DNA of 64,000 bases from positions 15,683,934 to 15,747,933 of the forward strand of contig NC_037265.1 of the NCBI RefSeq assembly GCF_000002425.4, given 5' to 3'. This stretch comes from Physcomitrium patens. Taxonomy: Eukaryota; Streptophyta; Bryopsida; Funariales; Funariaceae. A program made the translations under genes and the position numbers. The notes below the pieces were generated by a model, which was not told where the DNA came from, ran no database searches, and saw only the letters and a program-made list of their open reading frames with translations. This document shows, piece by piece, positions 56,346 to 64,000 of this stretch (within the stretch, counting starts at the first letter, position 1; every line of letters begins with the position of its first letter).

Positions 56346-56931
56346 TGAAAATTTCCACTAAGAAGAATAATTACCACTCTTTTCAAATTGTCAGATTTAT
56401 ATAAATCTCAAAAAAAGAAAATCCTCAATATATCCTTATGTCATTGAAAAGAACTATAAAGTCATCTAAAGATGATATAATATTGAATTAAAATGGCTAT
56501 TGTCAAAAAATAAGAAAACTAGAAAGATTTGAAATAAGACTAAAGACTAAAAAGGTGTTGAAAAGAATGAAGAAGGCTTCACTCTTGCCTCCATATATAC
56601 TCTTAACTAGGAATTACATGGCGATGTCTTATAGGAATTCTAAAATGTATTGACTTTGTAAAACACATATTTTAATTTTTAAGATAAGTTTTCTATATGT
56701 GTGCCATATAATGTGTTTGTTTTGCAAGCTATCAATTTGTGGTTAATTTTTTGACCAATTTTTTAACCTATCAATTAATTACAAACACATATTAAATCAT
56801 AGCAGTGTCTATGAAGGTTCTAGGAAGATTTTCTAAAAAGTATTATGAAATTAATATATTTTTATCTATTTTTACCTATTCCTATCTAATCATATAGATA
56901 TCTATTAGTGTATCTATGTATATCCATGACA
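56346..56931 (-). repeat. K1 5' LTR
   Basis: Minus strand starts TGTCATGGATATACATAG. Direct repeat of 3981-4560 over nearly its full length. Inner edge approximate. Confidence 0.75.
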
Positions 56932-56936
56932 GCTCC
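56932..56936. repeat. K1 target-site duplication, right copy
   Basis: GCTCC, partner of GCTCG at 3976-3980 (4 of 5 bases). Confidence 0.5.
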
Positions 56937-58439
56937 TCAAATCAAGAGATTTGTTCTATATACATAAGTCTTAAGATGCATTACAGAAAAAAAATTATCT
57001 TTTGAAAGCAATGATGAACATAAACTATAGTACTTGTCGTAAAGCATTTAAGATTGTCAATAACTCTTACTTCACTAATAAAAATTATCAATTGAGTTCA
57101 AATGAATTCTCACTTAGAACTTATATTTCGAGCTACAAAATAAGAAAAAAATTCAAAATAGTTTAAAGGAGAGTTTTCTATCCTACAATCTTTTCTAGTC
57201 TTGTATATCTCCAATTACAATCGAGTTGTACAATGAGCTTCCCATGTACACTCATAACTCCTTGAAGTAGCAATGGTATATTATACCTTGATGCTTACAA
57301 CTACCTATTACATCAATTCCAACTCTCTAACTATACATCTAATCACCATAATTAAGATTAGATTTCATCCCATAATGGCTATAAATATTGCCATAAAATC
57401 CATGCAATTTGATATTATTATATAGTAACATGGCCATTAAATAAATAAAAATTTATTTTATCATAGAAGAGTCTAATAAAATATATTTAATAAAAAAATA
57501 TAGATTAAAAATATGCACGTAGTAAAAGCTTATAATATTAGAATTACCATTTATAAAAATAAATTCTATTTACTTTGTATAGCCATAAATAAGACAAAAT
57601 ATGATAGATTAGAAAAATAAAGAATATAGACATATGAAAGAAGAAGTTAGGAGTTGATTTTAGCAAAAATTACCTCAAGAAAATAAGAATTAATATGTAG
57701 ACAGGACCAGTTGCTAATTAGGCTTGAAATTAGATCTTGAGATATAAAATTGAGCATCTACCTTATTTTTGGAGATTCTTTTTATAAATTAGAGAATATA
57801 ATTTGAAAGTTAAGCAAATTAGGCTTCTTCACATATAAGATTTGAAGGATTTGAATTTATAAAAACTTTATAAAAGCTTTGCAAAATCAAGATATTTTTG
57901 GGTGACTTCAATTTTTATAAAATAAAACAAGGTTGATATTTTGGATAATTTTGTAAGTTTTAAAATAGATGTATAAGTAAAATTTTTTAGATTTTTGAAT
58001 ATAATTATACTAAATATATGCTATAAATTTGAAACTAATTAAACAATTAGATTGAAGGTTATTAAAGTTCAAATGGATTGAGGTCTCAAAAATTAGAGTT
58101 TGAAGGTCAGTGACAATTTTTAAGTTTTTTAATAATTTTCAAGTTTGATTAAAATAAATATTATTTATATTGATAGTATATTTAATTTTTTATATTTTTA
58201 TGAATTTTGAGAGTAACTCAATAATTTAAGAAGGAGATATTGGTGTTGGAAGCTCGGCATTAAGATTTGAGAAAGAAGCTTCTCAATATCTAAATGGATT
58301 ATCTTGCATATCTTTCAATTGGTAAGTACAACTTATCTCATTTTTTTTACTTATTATTAGCTTAATTTTTGAAGTATGTAAATTTTGAATCAATATCAAT
58401 AATTTGATCATCAATTTTTGAGGTTTAAATTTTCTATAA

Positions 58440-59030
58440 GAATTATTAAGAATTTTTTTAAGATTTGAAATTTAATTAAGATTTAATTTAGGATTTAAGA
58501 TTTGATTAGATTCAATCTGAAATTTAGAATTTAATTAGGATTTAATTAGGATTTATTTAAGATTTTTTTAGAACTTGATTAAAGTAGATTTAGTATTTGA
58601 TTAAGATTTGATTACGATTTGATTAAGATTTGATTATAGTTGGTTTAGAATTTCATTAGAATTTAGTCTAAGATCAAGATTTAAAACTTTACTAGAATTT
58701 TATTAAAATTTAACATTTAATTAGGATTTGATTAGAATTTAATTAAGATTTAGGATTTGATTATGATTGGACTAAGATTTTATTAAGATTTAATTTGGAT
58801 TTAGAACTTGAATAGAATTTAATTAGAATTGGTCTAGGATTAAGATTTAGTATTTGATTAGGATTGGATTTAAGATTTGAATAGGTTTTATTAGGGTTTG
58901 ATATAGAATTAAGATTTAAAGTTTTATTAAGATTTATTTAGAATTTTATTGGAATTTCATTGGAATTTCATTAGAATTTGTTTAAGTTTTGTTGAAGGTT
59001 AAATTAAGATTTGATTAGGATTCAATAAGT
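58440..59030 (+). repeat. degenerate GATTTGATTAAGATTT-type repeat field
   Basis: Variants of 'GATTTGATTAAGATTT' and 'TTAGAATTTAATTAGGATT' recur about every 10-20 bp for nearly 600 bp, mainly as (A/T)TTAGGATTTGATTA. No fixed period. It looks like an old minisatellite or slippage-grown tract. Confidence 0.7.
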
Positions 59031-60000
59031 ATTTTTATTTTTACTATTTCATTAAAAAAATTAATATTTTATTATATATATTATTTTAAGATTAATTTAT
59101 GACTTTTTTTTGTAAATTCTTGCAAACTTCTTTTAGAATTTAATTCAAGATTGATTAGCATTTTTATAATTTAATTTGATTATATTGAGGATTTTATTAG
59201 AATTGTTAGGATCTTCTTATTATAAGTTTTATTTTACCTTCTATAGCTAGGAGCTTAGTACATCCTTAAGTAAACTTTACAAAATATGAAAGTATAAGTA
59301 CAATACTTTTATACGGTTATAATATAATTGGAGAAAAAAAAAAAAAATAAGACTATCACCATTGATAGTTTAAACTATATAGTGCAAAAGTTTCTCACAT
59401 TCTACTATATAGACCATATCAAGGAAGAGTCACTCAGTTGACTAAACTTTTCTTTGCTAGAAGAAAATCTTGTACAAGCACTAATTGCTTTTGCCACATT
59501 TCTAGGAATACAGCTCAATAATTTTTAATTACAAAAAAAGTAAGAATAAAATATATTGTTGATACAAGCTTGGCCGCCTTGCATGACTATCTCTTGTTTG
59601 AATATCTATACATAGAAGGAAATGAAGAATCTAACTATCAAACCAATATTTCACATCAACTTGAGAAAAAAATATTGACCAAATGCCAAAGTAGTTGTAT
59701 TGCAACTCCACTTGATTTGAAATAATTAACTATCAAAATTAGAAATTAAAGACTTTACATCCTAACTTTTTTGACTATATGAGAATCAAATCCAAAAAAA
59801 TACAAGAAAACAGTGCTTTAGTTACAACTTACATGAAATACTAAGCTATTGCATACCAAAAAATAAAACAGAGAGAAAAATGAGGTCCTAGGACATTCTT
59901 TGCCAAACCTCAATGACTTCTTCAGGAAAATTGAATCAATCTACCTCCAAAAAATCCAAAAAGGTGAAAGATCATTTTTTTTCCTTTTTGACTTAACTTC

Positions 60001-60028
60001 TTTTTTTTTTTTTTTTTTTTTTTTTTTT
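60001..60028 (+). repeat. poly(T) run
   Basis: About 28 T, followed by a second T-rich run at about 60050-60067 and then a short TA run. Confidence 0.9.
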
Positions 60029-60764
60029 CTCCTACTCTTCTTTTTGCTTCTTTTTTTTTTTTTTTTTATATATATTTTTTTGAAATATTTTGAATCTAAG
60101 ATTCTTACTTAATTCCTATTTTAATAAATAATCTATGACAATAGAATACTCTTATTAGAATATGATCAAATATTAGCTAAATTAAAAAGAAAAGAAAAAA
60201 AATAATCTTTTCATCTAGAGAATCCATATTAAAAAATTCTACTAAAAATTATAATTTTCAATTTTATTTCTATTTTTTCTAATTGTTTGAGAATTCTTCT
60301 CCTACCTCATAAAACTTGTGATTTAAAGCACAATAAAGGTATTTTTTGTATTAAATATTTAAGTGAATTAATTTCTGACTCTTATTCATAAATAAATATT
60401 TAATTTTATATATATATTTATAATTAATTTATAGGTATTATAGACATCTAATAAAAATATTTTAAAAAATATTCTATCAAGTTTTAAAAAGTTCCAAGAG
60501 AATTAAGATAGTTGTCTAAAAACCTTCTTAAGACTGCTTCATCTTTAAAAAACATGGAAATTTTTTAAGAAGCTTTTTAATATTTAAAATATATTAGAAT
60601 TGAAGTTTAAAAGATCTTCAATCTTGACAATACATCTCATGGAGCTCCAACTCACCACTCTTGGTATTCATCTTATATTCATTGATTTAATCAAATTTTT
60701 GTTAGCTTCTTTTTAAAACTCTCTTATTAAATTTCTTATTTGGTCTCTTATATAGTATATCCAT

Positions 60765-61355
60765 GACAGCAAGTTGGAAACTTGGCCAATAAGTTAGCTA
60801 TATATTGTACGTATAAATTCAAAAGTCAAATTAGATATCTTGTGATATAAATTAATAATATGGCATGGATATAAGAAACTTATCTTTTAAATTAAGACAT
60901 GTGTCTTACATATTAAACACGTATTAAAAATGTTATATAATATTATTATGTATCTCATAATTAGATAGTATATATGGAAGTAAGAGTGAAGATTTTTTCA
61001 CTCTTTTCAATATTTTTTTAGTTCTTACTCTTGTTTGAAGACTTTTTAATCTTTTTATCTTTAGTAGTAGTTATTTTAGTTTAATGTTATATTATCTTTA
61101 AGTGATTTTTAGTCTATTTGAGTGATACAAGAATTTATTGATCTTTTAGTTTTTTAAAATTCATGTCTTTGATAATTTGATAAGAGTGTTAATTTTTTAT
61201 TCTTATTTTGTTTTGAAAGTCGGTAGATTAACTCACTTCAAATATTATATTTTGAAGGTTGTGGACTTCCTACCTTTAATTCACTTATAATTTTTTAAAC
61301 ACTAATTATTTTTATTAAAAAAAAATAGACTACTCTCCTTTATAGAAATTTTTAT
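60765..61355 (+). repeat. K3 5' LTR (recognisable part)
   Basis: Blocks shared in order with the reverse complement of K1 LTRs: AACTTGGCCAATAAGTTAGC, AAACTTATCTTTTAAATTAA, then AGTATATATGGAAGTAAGAG, TGAAGATTTTTTCACTC. The start is unclear; it may extend to about 60430 with an insert. Confidence 0.55.
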
Positions 61356-61356
61356 T

Positions 61357-61368
61357 TGGTATTAGAAG
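61357..61368 (+). other. K3 primer-binding site (initiator-Met type)
   Basis: TGGTATTAGAAG, two changes from TGGTATCAGAGC, just after the LTR. Confidence 0.6.
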
Positions 61369-63600
61369 ATGTGAAATACCGTCCTCTAATTTGACTTTTG
61401 AATTTATTTGAGTTGTCTATAGAAAAAAAATTATGGATGCTACTCATGATAGAAGTGAGAATAGATTTGCAACTATTACAAATCTTAATAAGCTTGTCAA
61501 CATTCATAGGATTGAAATCTTACATATTTCTAATACAAATCATAGAATTACTATTTTATATTTATAGAAGAAATCAACAATAAAGTTCAAATTCTACACC
61601 AAAAAGTTGTGCAATTAAGAGAAGTAAGTAGATCAAGTTTATAATTGAATGTAAGAAGATTTGTTTCTACAAGTATAAGAGAGGTAAGGATAAGTATGTT
61701 GGAAAAGTTTGAGAAAACAAGATTAAAGTTTTAAGGATTTTTACAACAAATAAATTTCTTTTTAAGATTGTATCCTTCACAATATCTTAAAGGATTTATT
61801 CAAGTTGAATTTTTAGGTGTACTTCTATCCAACAGTGTTCTTTTTTAGTTTACAACTATTGATAGAAAAGAATTTACAAATCTTTTATGATTTTAATTCA
61901 TTCTTAGAAGTTCTTATAGTCTTATTTGGAAAAAGTGATAAAAAAAAGTAGAAGAGACCAAAATTGTATCTTTACAATAAAAATCATGTTTAATCACCAT
62001 ATATATAATAGAATTCCAAAACCTTACTTGCAACTTTATATTGTTGTAATGCATTTAATTTAAGTGCATTAAAAATATTTTGAGGATAATTAATTTTATT
62101 TATAGGAGAAAAATAATATAATCCTAATATATTTATAAATTTGAATGGAATTTAAAATAGAAGATTATTGGCATAAATGGATTATTTAAGCTTTAAAGGT
62201 ATTATCTTTTACAATAGATATTCAATTCTATAATTCAAGGCAAGTATTGGGAGAAGATTAAAATAGATATTTTATCATCAAGTGGGATTTTTTTTTTCTT
62301 TTGGCTTATATAAGAGTGTGTGAGAAGGAATAGCTGGAATTTTGGGGCCATTTGTTTCAAGATTGATTCAAAATTTTTAATACTATTTATTGCATTTTTA
62401 TCTCTTTTTTTGAGATTTTAAGCAAAGTTAGATCTTACTATTAGCTTTTTAATAAGATCTAGCATGTAAAAAGAAGAGTTTGAATAAGGAAGATCCATGT
62501 GATTTTTTAGAAAGGAGGTTGCTATATTTTTTTGAATGGCATGAATCAAAATTAATTTGGAATTTTTTGTGCTATTTTTTGAATTTTCTTCTTTTTGAAT
62601 TAGGATTTGGAAAAAAACTAGACCTCATTTTTAGTCTTCTAACAAATCTTAACATAGAAAGAAGTGTTGTGACAAGAGAGATCCAAGCTAATTTATAAAC
62701 AAGGATTTTGAGGGTAGTGGCTATAATAAGTAGCTAATTTTTTCTTGGTTTGGCTTTCATTTTTTTCAAAATTTTGTTAATTGACTTTAATAATTTGAAG
62801 TTTGTAACTTGAGTTAAGTTTAATGAGCTAAACTTTGCTTATATTGGATTAGTAATAAGTAAATTATAGATATTTTTAATGAAAAGAGGTTTGAGTTTGA
62901 AATTAGAATTAGGAATTGGATGCATCTTGGCACAAAAAAGAAATTAATCTAAAATTTGTAATCAGCCTTTGAGCTACTTTTTGATATTTCAATTTATTTG
63001 GATAACAATATGTTTCTTACAATCTACTTGCAATCAAGGATCTTATGTTCTATTAATGAAGTTTGCCTTCTTAACAACTTGGATTAGAATATCAAAGCCC
63101 TTATTAATTAATTTTGATATAGAATTGAAAGAAAATATCAAAGATTTATTGTTGGAAATGCCAAGGGCAAACTCATTGGAATAATTTATTTCTCAAGTAT
63201 TACATGCAACAATTGACTCTTTAAAAGATGCTAAGAACAAAGGTTTTATTAGAGAGGTATAGGTCAAATCATAGTAATTTTTAAGTTTACAAAAGCTTAT
63301 TCATTAAGATTAGAACCTATGCAAATTGATGTAATAAATTTCAAATTTCTTATTAAAGAAACAATACTTGACATTATTAAAAAGGATTGTGCTTATATTA
63401 TGGAGAATCTAAATACATTACTCAATACTATCCAAAAAAATAATGTAATCATAGAATGATGAATATAATTACCAAAGAAGATGATGTATTAAAAAATAAG
63501 TTTTTTTAGCTATAATAGAGACCAAGTAGCTAAAATCTTATATAATACCTAATAAAGGTCTTATCATTTCTTCAAATCCTTTACTTTGTTTTACATTAGA
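61369..63600 (+). pseudogene. gag: K3 gag remnant
   Basis: It opens with DATHDRSENRFATITNLNKLV, matching K1's ILSKSENRFVTIVDLQELI. Later are a block equal to K2's end (FEKTRLKF near 61710) and ELKENIKDLLLEMPRANSLE (63121-63180). That block corresponds to the 'L....KDLL.......L.E' part of chromovirus gag before the knuckle. A knuckle remnant near 63385-63440 has lost most Cys. Many stops and indels; between 61740 and 62900 the order is hard to follow. Confidence 0.55.
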
Positions 63601-63900
63601 AGTTTGTTTAGGACAAAAAAATCACAAAGTCTTTGTCTTTGTAAATTTAAGAGTCTTATTTTGTTTTATGAAAAAAGCCTTTGTTAAAAAATAAGAAATA
63701 TTATTAGATAAGAAAAACAAACTTATACATGTAGAAGTCATAAATAATTGTTTGTTATCTTTTAGAGATATTATTTATGAAATAATTCTTTTAGATGTAA
63801 CAACTAAAAATCATAATAGCTTAGTAATATTTAATGTGAATAGATCTTCTTTTAATCCAATTATTTTAGGATTATTGTCACTAAAATATTATGCTTAATA
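63601..63900 (+). pseudogene. K3 protease remnant
   Basis: Reads LLFCFMKKAFVKK, then KLIHVEVINNCLLSFRDIIY, ILLDVTTKNHNSLVIFNVN, and SFNPIILGLLSLKYYA, which parallels K1's protease (54784-55023) block by block. It ends with TAA at about 63898. The active-site triad region is lost. Confidence 0.6.
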
Positions 63901-64000
63901 ATATAGTCCTCAGATAGACTTGATTTCTTATAACTTTGATTTTTTCCATAGTTTAGCCCAGAATTTTGGTACTCAAATAAAAATCCATAAGTCTAATAAA

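Larger units (their letters stand above)
3981..56931 (-). mobile_element. K1: minus-strand chromovirus, host of the whole nested complex
   Basis: From high to low coordinates K1 reads 5' LTR (56931-56346), PBS, gag, protease, RT, RNaseH, integrase, chromodomain remnant (to about 51443). It is then interrupted by 4758-51442 and resumes with its polypurine tract and 3' LTR (4757-3981). Removing the nested block leaves about 6.3 kb. The family call rests on the protein order, the ...LGSFLI motif (equivalent of LGPF.I) after integrase, and the chromodomain-like ...LEYLVNWRRYD segment. All catalytic genes are broken; the RT YxDD box is lost. The right edge of the interruption is not clean: the rest of T1's 3' LTR is missing there. 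Confidence 0.75.
56937..60764. other. AT-rich region without recognisable gene
   Basis: No conserved coding motif, LTR edge or RNA gene found. It contains a degenerate short repeat field (58440-59030) and long T runs (60001-60028 and about 60050-60067). A block near 60430-60470 (TATTATAGACATCT) resembles the start of the K2 LTR and may be an outlying part of the K3 LTR. Confidence 0.5.
60765..64000 (+). mobile_element. K3: chromovirus-like element, 5' part, cut by window end
   Basis: LTR, PBS, gag and protease remnants in order on the plus strand, same family as K1 and K2. RT and the rest would lie beyond the window. Decay is heavy: no frame longer than about 70 codons. Confidence 0.65.

Noticed and set aside
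60745-60770. TATATCCATGACA as the edge of a minus-strand K LTR
   Set aside because: Only about 13 bp match; upstream sequence does not resemble the LTR, whereas downstream aligns as a plus-strand LTR.
1-64000. Host genes, tRNA or rRNA genes, CRISPR arrays, bacterial-type operons
   Set aside because: No cloverleaf or rRNA blocks, no regularly spaced repeats, and every protein motif belongs to a retroelement. tRNA-like matches are PBS sequences of 12-20 bases only.

Overview
The window is plant nuclear heterochromatin: about 70% A+T, no host gene, no RNA gene, and almost entirely LTR retrotransposons inserted into one another. The land-plant call rests on two things. The LTR elements have primer-binding sites (PBS) of the plant tRNA-Asp and initiator-Met types, and their lineages look like Athila/Tat-type Ty3 elements and chromoviruses. 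I cannot name the species. Labels K1-K3, T1-T5 and S1-S3 are mine.

Layout. The outermost unit I can close is K1, a decayed minus-strand chromovirus (3981-56931, with a 5-bp target duplication differing at one base). Only about 6.3 kb of it is K1. The other ~46.7 kb (4758-51442) is nested Ty3 elements of one Athila/Tat-like family. T1 (4758-5470 plus 21178-30253) sits in K1. T2 (15067-21177 plus 47977-51442) starts inside the 3' LTR of T1. T3 (5471-15066, +) and T4 (30254-47976, -) sit in the 5' LTR of T1 and the integrase of T2. T5 (33233-41158) is the youngest and sits in T4. Three solo-LTR-like insertions of another family (S1 in T3, S2 in T4, S3 in T1) add to this. Partial chromovirus relatives lie outside: K2 (1140-2900, +) and K3 (about 60765 to the window end, +).

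Rearrangements. T1 and T2 are each cut in two, with the pieces in opposite orientation. The target-site duplications at the ends of T3 and T4 match crosswise (GAAGG/AAAGG and TGGTC/TGCTC) rather than within each element. The integrase frame of T2 also continues exactly from 15067 (minus) to 47982 (plus). Together these show an old inversion of at least 15.2 kb by recombination between T3 and T4. T5 carries its own internal inversion, so its RT-RNaseH-integrase block reads opposite to its gag-protease.

Element biology. In the T family, gag and pol form one open frame. In T3 it is 1,915 codons including the stop once the solo LTR and a 123-bp duplication are subtracted. Gag has four zinc knuckles. 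An extra gene follows integrase, with a conserved globular N-terminal part and a coiled-coil C-terminal part. Decay is mostly by nonsense changes (often CGA to TGA) with few frameshifts, as expected for methylated, silenced repeats. No element here looks able to move by itself.
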